NCBI RefSeq assembly: GCF_006171285.1
Contig: NZ_CP040888.1
Span: forward strand, 124,001 to 188,000
Direction of reading: 5' to 3'
Length of the DNA: 64,000 bases
From: Leclercia adecarboxylata
Lineage (GTDB): Bacteria; Pseudomonadota; Gammaproteobacteria; Enterobacterales; Enterobacteriaceae
This document shows positions 40,563 to 49,197 of the stretch, piece by piece. A program made the position numbers and the translations under genes. The notes below the pieces were generated by a model, which saw nothing but the letters and a program-made list of their open reading frames with translations, had not been told where the DNA came from and did no database searches. The first letter of the stretch is position 1. Every line of letters begins with the position of its first letter.

Positions 40563-40763
40563 ATGAAACAAACAAAGTCTTCTATGTCACGTATTGTGCA
40601 GCTGTACGACGGGAGCCGATACGGAAACTGCGAGCAGGCTGATAACGAAGGAGAGCTTTTTACGGTGGTGTTGAATAAGCCTTCGCAGATCGATGACATC
40701 CGTAAAATCGTAGACACAACCGCCGAAGTACTTGGCAAAGCTTTGCCAGTACTCCTCTTTTAA
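40563..40763 (+). CDS. Small protein of a three-member paralog family (C), divergent
   Basis: The 66-residue product reads MKQTKSSMSRIVQLYDGSRY then GELFTVVLNKPSQIDDIRKI and VDTTAEVLGKALPVLLF. The arrangement (LFTV, a P, a helix start, then AEVLG) mirrors families A and B, though identity is low. It lies directly after B. Confidence 0.6.
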   Translation: MKQTKSSMSRIVQLYDGSRYGNCEQADNEGELFTVVLNKPSQIDDIRKIVDTTAEVLGKALPVLLF

Positions 40764-40985
40764 AGCTTACATCCGTGAAGGATAATTACGGTCTTACTAC
40801 TTTCAGTTTTTCATTCCAGTGCCGTCCATTTTAATTTATCGATTTTAAGCGGTCGGCGCTATTTCATTGTTTCTTTTCCGACTGTAATTCCTTATATATA
40901 GGAATATTTCAAAGAATTTATCTCAGGTTATTTGTGGCGTGGTGCCAGTTGTTATAATGATTCCACATAATCTGGAGAGTCAATC

Positions 40986-41297
40986 ATGATCACATCTCTA
41001 ATGAATTTCCGCGATTTAACCGGAGAGGCAGTCATCCAGGCGCGGCAATGCGTTATTAATGCTGAGATCGAAGCGGCCCGGGAAAAGGTAATTCATGCTC
41101 GTTCGTTATTCAAAGCGGGTATACATAATGTTGTAAACGGTAGTTCTGGCATTAAGGCTGCGGCAGCACATTTTCTGGTGATAAAACGTTTACAGACTGA
41201 CACTCGGTATCTGGACGCGGTTATCACTGATAACCTTTGCATGTTTTCTCCTGAGGGTTATCTGTATCTGTTTATGCAACAACGTTATTTCCTATAA
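40986..41297 (+). CDS. Unknown 103-residue helical protein
   Basis: A promoter-like ttataat (about 40,953) and a ribosome binding site (ctggagagtcaatc) precede ATG 40986. The product is helical (AVIQARQCVINAEIEAAREK) with no known domain. Confidence 0.65.
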   Translation: MITSLMNFRDLTGEAVIQARQCVINAEIEAAREKVIHARSLFKAGIHNVVNGSSGIKAAAAHFLVIKRLQTDTRYLDAVITDNLCMFSPEGYLYLFMQQRYFL

Positions 41298-41350
41298 AAC
41301 AATGGGTTAGGTAAGTATCTTTCCATTAAAAACATTAAAAAGGTGACTTG

Positions 41351-41527
41351 ATGAAACCATTTGGACTTGCCGGAAAACCCCGGCCCGAACCTTGCGGCTG
41401 CTGCTGGTATACCCGTGAGGACTGCCCTTACGTCAGCGCAAAACAGATCTATCGCCGCAGGCAGCGCAAGGCAGAACGCCAGCGTCAGCGCAGCACCATT
41501 GTGATGGCCGTTTCTGAATTTCGCTGA
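41351..41527 (+). CDS. Small Cys- and Arg-rich protein, 58 residues
   Basis: ATG 41351 follows aaaaaggtgacttg. The product begins MKPFGLAGKPRPEPCGCCWY and has CGCCWYTREDCPY, a possible metal site, then a strongly basic stretch (YRRRQRKAERQRQRS). Such small proteins may bind nucleic acid. It is too short for most gene finders, but codon use and ribosome binding site support it. Confidence 0.55.
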   Translation: MKPFGLAGKPRPEPCGCCWYTREDCPYVSAKQIYRRRQRKAERQRQRSTIVMAVSEFR

Positions 41528-41620
41528 CCTCTTCTGGAAATATCATTTTTTCTCCAGAAGAATTTTAAAATAAAGGGAAATCTTTTCACGGGTATCTGAT
41601 GTTTATTGTTTATGGTAAAT

Positions 41621-41647
41621 TGCGCCACATTAATTGTTTGTGGCGCA
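41621..41647. repeat. 8-bp inverted repeat before the gene at 41,673
   Basis: tgcgccac (41,621-41,628) and gtggcgca (41,640-41,647) with an 11-bp spacer. It lies just downstream of a -10-like tatggt, so it may be an operator or a leader hairpin. No T-run follows. Confidence 0.55.
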
Positions 41648-41672
41648 GTTCGTGATGGCTTAAGGATATAAT

Positions 41673-41954
41673 ATGAAAATCAGCCAGCTGGAATCCGGGA
41701 TGCAGGTTTGGTCTGTAACCCGTACCAAAATGGGAAATACCACCATTTCAACGGTCATTGTCCACCCCGTTGTCATTATTGAAATTCATGATAACCATGT
41801 GATTGCTCGCTGGAACGGCAATGCACCACGTCGGTTTGGAGAAACGGCTATCAGGGGCTGGAAGAAGGAGAAGCCACTGCTTGTCCGTGAGCCTTTCGGA
41901 AATGTTCGTCTGGCCACCCGGGCTGAAAAAACCGCTATGCAGGAAAAAGAGTAA
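41673..41954 (+). CDS. Unknown 93-residue protein
   Basis: ATG 41673 follows taaggatata. The product KISQLESGMQVWSVTRTKMG to AEKTAMQEKE is small and beta-rich (VIIEIHDNHVIARWNGNA), perhaps an SH3-like barrel. Function unknown. Confidence 0.65.
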   Translation: MKISQLESGMQVWSVTRTKMGNTTISTVIVHPVVIIEIHDNHVIARWNGNAPRRFGETAIRGWKKEKPLLVREPFGNVRLATRAEKTAMQEKE

Positions 41955-42170
41955 TACCCCCTTTTAGCACCCACAATTTCACCGTCCATCTGCCTTTAAC
42001 CTTGCCTGTTATTAACGGAATCCTTTCTGACTGGGCGGATCCCACGCATAACCTGAACTGTTGGCTAACCGTCTTACAGCCAAATTCCCTCCTTTATCTG
42101 GCAGGAGTGCGTCCGTGAGCTCTGTATGATCTACGTGTTTGTTAAGTAGAGCACATAACAGGAGTGGGGT

Positions 42171-42776
42171 ATGACTGAATTAAATAAAAGCCCGTCCGGT
42201 TTTTCCGGAGCTGATGTCAGTAAAGAACAGGCTGCCATAAGGGCACTTGTAGAAAGAGTAGTGACCAACTATCGCAGCCGGACAGCACCTGATCGGGTTC
42301 AAAAGGCTTCGGTAGCGTTTAATGGGGGATTAATCCTGACCCTGATGCTGGCCTTGACGCTATTGGGCTACCTTGTGGCGGAATTGCTCAGGGGGTATGT
42401 TGCGGATAGTTCACCCTATGTGCCCGGTCTAAGTTATTCGCAATTTTCGATGCTTATGGTCGTTGAGCTGTGTCTATGCTTTCTTGCATGGTTTTTGGTT
42501 GTCACAGGGGACTATCCCCGGCCGTGGATATTTCAGGTAGTCCCGATGGAGCAGTACTGGTTCTTTGACGAAGTGGATGACGACGATCTTGCCCGGCTTT
42601 CCTGTAACCCTTACATCAAGCGCTGGCTACTTGATGAAATGTCCGGTATTCATCGACTGACCTACACGAGGCTGCATGATCGACTGGAGCGCATCTGTAA
42701 TATTGCATCCCATCTCGAATACAGCCGTATTCAGGCACATAAGATTTCCCTAATCAACGGAAGCAGTGCCTCCTGA
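42171..42776 (+). CDS. Membrane protein, 201 residues, unknown
   Basis: Two hydrophobic segments lie near residues 50-72 (GGLILTLMLALTLLGYLVAE) and 88-110 (MLMVVELCLCFLAWFLVVTG), with a cytoplasmic tail likely. The ribosome binding site is aggagtgggg. A terminator follows at 42,801. No family recognised. Confidence 0.7.
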   Translation: MTELNKSPSGFSGADVSKEQAAIRALVERVVTNYRSRTAPDRVQKASVAFNGGLILTLMLALTLLGYLVAELLRGYVADSSPYVPGLSYSQFSMLMVVELCLCFLAWFLVVTGDYPRPWIFQVVPMEQYWFFDEVDDDDLARLSCNPYIKRWLLDEMSGIHRLTYTRLHDRLERICNIASHLEYSRIQAHKISLINGSSAS

Positions 42777-42800
42777 TCCTACCATTGCATCCGGAAATTA

Positions 42801-42856
42801 AACGGGCAGGAACTGCACTGTATGTTCCGACCCAGCAGCTGCCCGTTACCCTTTTC
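42801..42856 (+). terminator. Terminator with long loop
   Basis: The arms aacgggcag (42,801-42,809) and ctgcccgtt (42,839-42,847) are followed by accctttt. It separates the membrane-protein gene from the hok locus. Confidence 0.65.
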
Positions 42857-42941
42857 TTTAGTATAAAATGACTTTCGCCGACAACCGGAAGTGAATCATG
42901 TCAAATAAATGAAAAATCAGTAATTTATGTAGGCGGGGTGT

Positions 42942-42969
42942 TTGGCTGATCAGGGCAGGGTGGTATAAT
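42942..42969 (+). promoter_or_regulatory. hok/mok mRNA promoter
   Basis: TTGGCT (42,942-42,947) and TATAAT (42,964-42,969) are 16 bp apart, about 105 bp before the mok start. The leader that follows can fold (tggaggc...gccccag), as expected for hok mRNA. Confidence 0.65.
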
Positions 42970-43027
42970 AACGCTGGTGCTGGAGGCTTTTGCCCCAGCC
43001 AGCGGTAACACTGTTTGACTGTGGTAA

Positions 43028-43090
43028 AAGCAGAAAGCCCCGAGTAATTTTTCAATTAACCCGAGGCCCCTGTATGCTAGTCACATTCAG
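43028..43090 (-). ncRNA. sok: Sok antisense RNA
   Basis: The stretch agaaagccccgagtaatttt, followed by caattaacccgaggcc, is the conserved hok/sok element. On the minus strand it forms the Sok stem cctcggg...ctcgggg followed by ctttctg. Sok pairs with the mok ribosome binding region and blocks mok and hok translation. Ends are approximate. Confidence 0.7.
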
Positions 43091-43283
43091 AGTAGCCTCT
43101 TGCCTGCTTAAATGCAAGGAGAAGAAGGCCATGAAAATGCCGAACCAACCCATTGTTTTGTGCATATTAATAGTTTGTTTAACGCTGTTGATATTCACCT
43201 GGCTCACACGAAACTCGCTTTGCGAGTTGCGGATGAAAGACGGAACAAGGGAGGTATCTGCTATCCTGGCCTACGAATCCGGT
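43074..43283 (+). CDS. mok: Mok, overlapping modulator frame of hok
   Basis: ATG 43074 gives [20 protein letters not shown] and then runs in frame through hok, the same layout as MokC/HokC of E. coli. Translation of mok drives hok translation, and Sok RNA acts on mok. As for hok, the last codon and stop lie beyond the group II intron. Confidence 0.7.
43131..43283 (+). CDS. hok: Hok-family toxin, first 51 codons before a group II intron
   Basis: The toxin is [20 protein letters not shown], then [20 protein letters not shown], then [11 protein letters not shown]. That is a single membrane span and the typical Hok ending. The coding sequence is cut after codon 51 by the intron GTGCGAC at 43,284. 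At 45,679 the sequence resumes with AAG TAG, giving the usual final K and stop. If the intron splices, a normal 52-residue Hok results. Unspliced message would add about ten intron codons. Hok depolarises the membrane of plasmid-free cells. Confidence 0.9.
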
Positions 43284-45678
43284 GTGCGACAAGAAGTCGT
43301 GAAATTATATACATAGAATCTCATGGCGTAAGCCATATTCATCATTGTCCCAACCAATCTGGAAGAGGGACTCGTTATTCAGCTAACGGTAGCCTAAGGA
43401 TAGTGCGTCACTGGTAACGGTGAGGTATGAAGCATCCCTACAATGTAGTCATGTCATCGACATCGGGTGTCCCCGCGAGGGTAAACCTGGATTCTACCAG
43501 CAACAGGTGGATGAGACGCTAGGCTGGGCGGTAAGATCAACATATGTGAATTGCTGATAAACATCGTGACGTAGAAGGAGCCAAAGTTGCTGTCAGGCTC
43601 AGACCAAAAGGTGCGTGGCCGGATACTCTCTTACTGGATGAGATATCGCTGACAATAAGGCCACCGGTGAATAGGCAAGATCTACCCCGCCCGTGTGATG
43701 TTTATGGAACTTGGTAAGCCCGTATTCCTGCCCTAGAGGCAAACGAACTGCAAAGTGAGTTGTTGGGGGTGCGGGTAAAGGAAGATGGAGAAAGCGAAGG
43801 CCGCTCTGTAATGGAGTGGATAGGGGTTCGAAATTTGCCTCAACACGAAAGTGGGCAGACTTCCATCAGGTCTTTAATCGCGAGAAAACAGGTAAAGCAT
43901 CCCTAAGGAGGAAAGCAAGTTGAATGCAGCTGACATCAGTGCATCTGCGTCCTCCCACCCGATACACTGGCATTCCATAGACTGGAAAACCAATCATCAA
44001 CAGGTGAGGAAGCTACAGGTCCGTATCGCGAAGGCTGCAAGGAGTCAACAATGGCGCAAGGTGAAATACTTGCAGCGCATGTTGACTCGATCCTTCTCAG
44101 CAAAAACTATTGCCGTACGAAGGGTTACTGAGAATGCAGGGAAAAGTACTCCCGGCGTTGATGGAGATATTTGGAACACTCCCGAGAAGAAGTGGAATGC
44201 TCTGGGTAAAATGAAGCGGAGCGGGTATAACCCGAGGCCTCTTCGTCGAATACTCATCCCTAAATCTGACGGCACTCGTCGCCCTCTGGGGATACCAACT
44301 ATGCAGGATCGTGCAATGCAGGCACTATACCTGTTAGCGTTGGAACCTGCATCCGAGTCAGTAGCGGACTACAATAGCTACGGTTTTCGCCCTATGCGCT
44401 CAACGGCGGATGCGATAGAAGCCTTGTTTATTAACCTGGCGAAAAAGCATTCGGCGAAATGGGTGCTCGAAGGCGATATCAAAGGCTGCTTCGATAACAT
44501 CAGCCACGACTGGTTGCTTGCCAACATTCCGTTGGATAAACAGGTGCTCAAGAAATGGCTGAAAGCGGGATTTATAGAAAATAATCTATTTAACTCAACG
44601 AATTCAGGCACACCGCAGGGGTCGCCAATATCCCCGGTGCTGGCTAATATGGCGCTCGATGGGCTGGAAAGAAGACTCCGGGAAGCATTTGGGGGATATT
44701 CTAACCACCACAGGAAGAAGTACAAAATCAACGTCGTGCGATATGCGGATGACTTCGTGGTCACTGGCATTTCATCTGAACTGCTAAATGAGAAAGTAAA
44801 ACCGATTATTGAGGCCTTTATGGCGGAACGCGGGCTTTCCTTATCCCCGAAGAAAACGCTTATCACCCATATAGACAATGGATTTGACTTTCTCGGACAG
44901 AACATCAGGAAATATGATGGAAAATTTCTTATAAAACCATCAGCTAAAAACCTGAAAAATGTCCTAAGAAAGATAAAGGAAATCGTTAAAGACAACTTAG
45001 CGGCGACAGCAGAGATGTTAATTATAAAACTTAACCCGGTTATTAAGGGATGGGCTAATTATCATCAGCATATCATCGCAAAAGTAGCCTACGGTTACGT
45101 AGATTATCGTATCTGGCAGTTGCTCTGGTACTGGTGCAAGCGGAGACATCCCAAACGAAGCAAGTACTGGATCAAAGAGAAATACTTCAAGCGTATTGGT
45201 GCGCGTGAATGGTCCTTCTCCGCCGTAGGGCATGAAGGAAAAACATTCTCATTGGTCAGAGCCGCGGATACTGCAATAAAGCGCCATGTAAAAATCAGGG
45301 GAAACGCAAATCCGTATTTACCAGAAGATGAGGAATACTTTGAAGGGAGACTTCAAAAGATCTGGAGCCTCCAGGCAAAGGGCAGACGTAGCCTTAACAT
45401 CATTTGGAGAAAACAAAAAATGCGATGTCCATCGTGCCATGAGTTGATCACGCAGGAAACAGGATGGCATTTGCATCATATCCATCCTAGACACAAGGGA
45501 GGATCTAACGAATTGGCGAACCTGATATTACTCCATCCGAATTGCCATCGACAGATTCACAGTTTTGTCGCCGGTTCTGAAACAAAGAACTTACTAAAGG
45601 CTTGAGCGGTATGCGGGGAAACTCGCACGTACCGTTCTTAGGGGGCGGATTTATAGCAATATAGGTCTGCTACCCGAC
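43284..45678 (+). mobile_element. Group II intron inserted in hok
   Basis: The 5' end GTGCGAC fits GUGYG. Domain V is gagcggtatgcggggaaact then cgcacgtaccgttc at 45,604-45,637; domain VI ends cccgac at 45,678. The length is 2395 bp. The first about 630 bp are ribozyme domains I to IV; a maturase gene fills domain IV. The joined exons restore the hok reading frame exactly (GGT|AAG TAG). It lies on the hok coding strand, as needed for splicing. Confidence 0.92.
43920..45605 (+). CDS. ltrA: Group II intron reverse transcriptase/maturase with HNH domain
   Basis: The 561-residue intron-encoded protein starts at TTG 43920 after a strong aaggagg. Reverse transcriptase motifs are TPGVDG, IPTMQDRAMQALYLLALEP, EGDIKGCFDNISH, GTPQGSPISPVLAN and the catalytic YADD (275-278). 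The maturase domain contains VIKGWANYHQ. The C-terminal HNH endonuclease has CPSC, HHIHPRHKGGSNELANL and LHPNCHRQIH. All parts are present, so the intron may be able to splice and retrohome. The stop overlaps the start of domain V. Confidence 0.95.
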   Translation: MNAADISASASSHPIHWHSIDWKTNHQQVRKLQVRIAKAARSQQWRKVKYLQRMLTRSFSAKTIAVRRVTENAGKSTPGVDGDIWNTPEKKWNALGKMKRSGYNPRPLRRILIPKSDGTRRPLGIPTMQDRAMQALYLLALEPASESVADYNSYGFRPMRSTADAIEALFINLAKKHSAKWVLEGDIKGCFDNISHDWLLANIPLDKQVLKKWLKAGFIENNLFNSTNSGTPQGSPISPVLANMALDGLERRLREAFGGYSNHHRKKYKINVVRYADDFVVTGISSELLNEKVKPIIEAFMAERGLSLSPKKTLITHIDNGFDFLGQNIRKYDGKFLIKPSAKNLKNVLRKIKEIVKDNLAATAEMLIIKLNPVIKGWANYHQHIIAKVAYGYVDYRIWQLLWYWCKRRHPKRSKYWIKEKYFKRIGAREWSFSAVGHEGKTFSLVRAADTAIKRHVKIRGNANPYLPEDEEYFEGRLQKIWSLQAKGRRSLNIIWRKQKMRCPSCHELITQETGWHLHHIHPRHKGGSNELANLILLHPNCHRQIHSFVAGSETKNLLKA

Positions 45679-45689
45679 AAGTAGCTGAC

Positions 45690-45714
45690 AAAGAGGGGGG
45701 CAACCCCCTCTTTT
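45690..45714 (+). terminator. Terminator after hok exon 2
   Basis: The stem aaagaggggg/ccccctcttt with a short loop is followed by tttt, seven bases after the hok stop at 45,684. It is the likely native hok terminator. Confidence 0.8.
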
Positions 45715-45750
45715 CGGGGTGTGGATTAGTATGCCATCGGCACCTTTTGA

Positions 45751-45783
45751 AAGGGTTTCTCCAGTCGGGGAAACCCTTTTTTC
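45751..45783. terminator. Second, bidirectional terminator-like hairpin
   Basis: The arms aagggttt and aaaccctt around ctccagtcgggg are followed by tttttcc, with an A-run on the left side. It could stop transcription from both sides. Confidence 0.7.
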
Positions 45784-46292
45784 CTCCCGTCTTGTGGCAT
45801 ATAGCCTTTTGTATAAATCAAGAACCAGACCCAAAGAGTCCCACTTCACGCAAACCGTTCAAAAGCCTTAGCGTAATCCAGTCGGGAAAAATTTCACCGG
45901 TGCTCGTCCGGGCACGTACCGGAAACAATGGACTTCTCACTGGTCGGTAGCTCATAGAACGTAGCCATTGCGGTCAGTCCTTATTCTGTACCCAGTAGAG
46001 TTTTATGGCCGTCTGGCAAATCGTTCAAACATTGTCATTTCTGTTCTCGCTGCATCCGGTCAAATGATACGGTGAATTCAGCTCATGGGCATTCGCATCG
46101 CAGTCTACGAAGGCACCAGAAGTTTGAGGATGTTACGCAAAGAACAGTTATCAGGTTTGCTGGTGGGCGTAATGCCTACCTCTACTTTACTTCATAGGGA
46201 TTCTTCTGCGGGGAAGCAAGAATTGACTCAACGTTGTCCGGTCGTACCAGATTTGTCGCGGAAAGCGCCTTTTTGTGAGGGGGGCCGCAGCG
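45784..46292. other. Gene-free stretch between hok and the minus-strand cluster
   Basis: About 500 bp with only short frames that lack ribosome binding sites and do not look like proteins. The phrases caaacattgtc and atccggtcaaa resemble parts near 39,505 (gtatccagtcaaacattgtc), so some backbone sequence may be duplicated here. I see no gene. Confidence 0.45.
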
Positions 46293-46613
46293 CTAAACCT
46301 TTTCCTGGAACGACATGAAGGACAGCAGAGCGTCCGCCCTGGAGGACAGCTCAATACAGTCTCCACGCTGCGGTTCTATCTCTTCGTCAATGGTTTCATT
46401 GTACCAAATACGCAGCCGCCATCCCTTCGCAGGGAAAGCGCTCTGCATCGCCAGGACCATCCCCTCCGGCGACAGCAGTTCTCGACAGAGGTAGCAGGCC
46501 CCGATCCGGGTTGAATCCCGCAGCCACATTACGGGATACTCTTTAACCAGTTGGTCATACACGCATTCTGCCATATGAAAGTAATTTTCGTCAGCCCTGC
46601 AAAAATCACACAT
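46293..46613 (-). CDS. Unknown 106-residue protein with CxxC motifs
   Basis: The product begins MCDFCRADENYFHMAECVYD and has a second ACYLC pair at about residue 40, so one zinc site is likely. The C-terminal part is acidic. A ribosome binding site (ttaaggaaatcga) lies upstream. It is the last of five minus-strand genes. Function unknown. Confidence 0.65.
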   Translation of the reverse strand: MCDFCRADENYFHMAECVYDQLVKEYPVMWLRDSTRIGACYLCRELLSPEGMVLAMQSAFPAKGWRLRIWYNETIDEEIEPQRGDCIELSSRADALLSFMSFQEKV

Positions 46614-46894
46614 TCGATTTCCTTAAATGGTGTTCATCGAGATAATTCAGAAAGTTGATTCGCCAAACTACGGGGCATTTCTTTAATGGCGGAGCTTTAC
46701 ATCACTATTTCTGTCATTTTCAAATCCGCCGGATACAGCAATAATTGCACCGAACAGCGGTTTGAACTGCAATGCATCCGTAGGGTATGCGACAATAATA
46801 AGGCTCTTCCCGTACTCTTAAAAATGGAAGAGTTTAAAACCCATACTGCTGGGATGAGCGAAGCACGGTACATTATGCCAGCGTATAAGGGCCG

Positions 46895-47098
46895 TCATAA
46901 CTTGTTTTTTTCTAGAACACGGCGAAGTTTTCTTACCTGGGAAGCTGTGGAAAGCGTACCGGTTCGGGGATGGCATGCGCTTGCCTTTTCACCTGGTTTG
47001 AGTACATAGGCTAATGCCAGCTCGTTCAGAGCCGCCTCAGCTTTCAACAGGGCCTCAATGGCCGTGTTCAGGTATACAGTTCGGCTCTCATGGTTCAT
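46895..47098 (-). CDS. Unknown 67-residue helical protein
   Basis: I chose ATG 47098 (MNHESRTVYLNTAIEALLKA) after gaggaaaatcctg; the frame is open 26 codons further up. The helical first half and basic end (QVRKLRRVLEKNKL) resemble small plasmid DNA-binding proteins, without a family match. Confidence 0.6.
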   Translation of the reverse strand: MNHESRTVYLNTAIEALLKAEAALNELALAYVLKPGEKASACHPRTGTLSTASQVRKLRRVLEKNKL

Positions 47099-47144
47099 CA
47101 GGATTTTCCTCACAAGGGTAAAAATGACAGGCGATACCTGCCGT

Positions 47145-47501
47145 TTACCCTTTGTCTCCGTTAAGAATGGCATCACGGCAGGCTTCCCAGATTACCTGGG
47201 CATTAGCATCACACTCCACGAACCCGCCGCACTGATCGTATATCACCTGGTATACCTCAGGGGGAATCTTCCCAGGCGCAACCGGAGTTGAGCGTTTGCC
47301 TTTATGAATCTCATCTGCGGTATCACAGACAGCGTCGAGATGCCGCGACATCCACTCAGATAATTTCAGACCCTCTCGATTTGCCTGTTTTACATAGCGA
47401 ACCTTTCTGGAAACCGTAGATCGCATCTGAATCTGTGTCACAGCTGGCACATCTTCTTTCATGGCATTCTGTAATGCAGCTTTGGGCTTTTTCATGTTCA
47501 T
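47145..47501 (-). CDS. Unknown 118-residue protein, possible ribbon-helix-helix
   Basis: The segment TQIQMRSTVSRKVRYVKQAN then REGLKLSEWMSRHLDAVCD looks like a strand and two helices of ribbon-helix-helix type, near residues 22-60. The rest is soluble. The start MNMKKPKAALQNAM follows a weak ribosome binding site. The family assignment is by eye. Confidence 0.6.
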   Translation of the reverse strand: MNMKKPKAALQNAMKEDVPAVTQIQMRSTVSRKVRYVKQANREGLKLSEWMSRHLDAVCDTADEIHKGKRSTPVAPGKIPPEVYQVIYDQCGGFVECDANAQVIWEACRDAILNGDKG

Positions 47502-47554
47502 GGTTGCTTTAAATTATTCTGGAGTTCGTCTGATATAAATGCTGACGTGATCTG

Positions 47555-48157
47555 TCAGCGTCGCTTAAATAGTTTATCGCCTTCCGCCAGTTCGCCGTTG
47601 AGCTGTTCAATCACGCTCCAGATGAGCCGATCATCCGGCGTTGAGCCTGCACACTCTTTCACGACCGCCACGGGTCTAAATTCTTCAGGGTCTGCCTGCC
47701 CGGAGGTGAAGAGCCTGCTCTCAATCCAGTGGGCCCCCTCTGTGCAGCAGTGGCAACTGGTTTCAGGTGGTTCATCCAGACCGTCCACTCCACAGGCTGA
47801 GCAGGTGAACAGTTTGCGAGACCCACCAGCCAGTGGCGTATCGCAAGCTGCTGGAAGTGCGCCAGCATTGCGCCAGTACAGCACATGATTTGAATCGTAG
47901 CAGTGTCCATGAAGCAGAAGCGAAACGCCGCAACTGCGAGTTTCAATGGCTTTGCCTGTGCCAAGGTATTGCCCGATCTCGTCCCATACGTCCACTAAGG
48001 TGTCAGGCAGCGGACGCGTAACAGGGAACTTAGCGCAGTCGTCCGGGGTGCCTTTAATGCAGCAGAGGGCCGAATACGCAAGCTCCTGCATTTCGTAGGA
48101 GTACTGACCACATACCACGCGTTCCAGTTTGTCGATTAGTTGTTCTTTATTCATCAT
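47555..48157 (-). CDS. Unknown 200-residue protein with CxxC pairs
   Basis: It begins MMNKEQLIDKLERVVCGQYS. TCSACGVDG and SCHCCTEGAHW (residues about 117-142) form a possible zinc ribbon. It lies between two other minus-strand unknown genes; spacing to the next is 53 bp. Function unknown. Confidence 0.65.
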   Translation of the reverse strand: MMNKEQLIDKLERVVCGQYSYEMQELAYSALCCIKGTPDDCAKFPVTRPLPDTLVDVWDEIGQYLGTGKAIETRSCGVSLLLHGHCYDSNHVLYWRNAGALPAACDTPLAGGSRKLFTCSACGVDGLDEPPETSCHCCTEGAHWIESRLFTSGQADPEEFRPVAVVKECAGSTPDDRLIWSVIEQLNGELAEGDKLFKRR

Positions 48158-48252
48158 ACTCAGCCTTATTAAACAAATTCATTACGCCACTGGCACCATC
48201 TGGCCGGAGCAGACTGCGGCCCGGTAGTAGAGCCGCAGGGGGTGTCGCTGGA

Positions 48253-49197
48253 CTAACAGGTGCTCAGTGAGTCCCGCACTTCCTCATGACTGGTCATTTT
48301 CAGAAGAAGCTTTCCAGGGCAGCGTGGTTCCGCCTGTGAACGGGTGACGTCTTCGTTGATTGCCTGGATATGAGCAGATTCAACGGTCCGACGCTGTACG
48401 ACATGGTTGCTCAGGTTGAATTCGCACTGGAGCCTTCTGGCATCAGAATCCGCGTTCATTGCAATACGTTCATCAAAGCGGCGGTTCATTCGCAGAGCCT
48501 CTTCGTGAGCTGCATCAACAAGGGTGCGTCTGGTGACATAGTCGTTACCAGCAAAAAACGATAGCTGAGCGTGTTCCGAAGAGTAGTCGGAGCTTCCCTT
48601 ACAACGGGCAATCGCGGCTTCAGAGTGCAGGATTAATGAACTCAACCGTGAACAGACGTCATTGATGGTGCCGGTTTTCAGACAGTCGTGGATAAGTGTC
48701 CAGGCGGAAATGCTCAGCGGGCGGCTGGTGATCACATAGGGATTGTAATGATCAACCGTTACGATAGTACGCAGTGAATGAAGCGATTCGGACTGCGTAC
48801 GTAAGTCACGGCGAACAGTACATGCCACCGAGGCAACATCTTTACATTCTTTGTCGGACATCGAGTCCAGTACGCGGATCTCCACCTCTGCCGCCTTTGA
48901 GGCGATATGCGCACTAATCTCACCCTTAAGACGTTTGTAGTCAGCCTTGAAGCTTCCCACGCTGTCAATATCGATCCAGTAACCACAGCTGTAACCAGCA
49001 TTACCAAACTCGTCATCTTTCTCATAGTTCGGACAGCCGTCATTGCTCCAGCCAGCTTTTTCCAGCAGCTCGTCAATAGCGACCAGCTCAGCCATTGGTG
49101 CATGTTCGATAATGAAATAATGGACACGGCCCCAGGCATATGCGCGTGAACGGCCATCAACAGAAGTATCAGAAGTCGTCTGACGGGAAAGTTTCAT
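48253..49197 (-). CDS. Unknown 314-residue protein
   Basis: It begins MKLSRQTTSDTSVDGRSRAY and contains GCPNYEKDDEFGNAGYSCGY, then a long helical C-terminal part. It has no signal or membrane segment. It is the first gene of the five-gene minus-strand cluster and is preceded by gaggtactcc-type DNA rather than a strong ribosome binding site (catgaggtact on the plus strand). No family recognised. Confidence 0.65.
   Translation of the reverse strand: MKLSRQTTSDTSVDGRSRAYAWGRVHYFIIEHAPMAELVAIDELLEKAGWSNDGCPNYEKDDEFGNAGYSCGYWIDIDSVGSFKADYKRLKGEISAHIASKAAEVEIRVLDSMSDKECKDVASVACTVRRDLRTQSESLHSLRTIVTVDHYNPYVITSRPLSISAWTLIHDCLKTGTINDVCSRLSSLILHSEAAIARCKGSSDYSSEHAQLSFFAGNDYVTRRTLVDAAHEEALRMNRRFDERIAMNADSDARRLQCEFNLSNHVVQRRTVESAHIQAINEDVTRSQAEPRCPGKLLLKMTSHEEVRDSLSTC

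Noticed and set aside
45747..45950. Plus-strand 67-codon frame starting in the terminator hairpin
   Set aside because: The start lies inside a terminator-like hairpin and the product does not look like a protein.
46085..46318. Plus-strand 77-codon frame in the gap after hok
   Set aside because: No ribosome binding site, unlikely composition, overlaps the end of a minus-strand gene.
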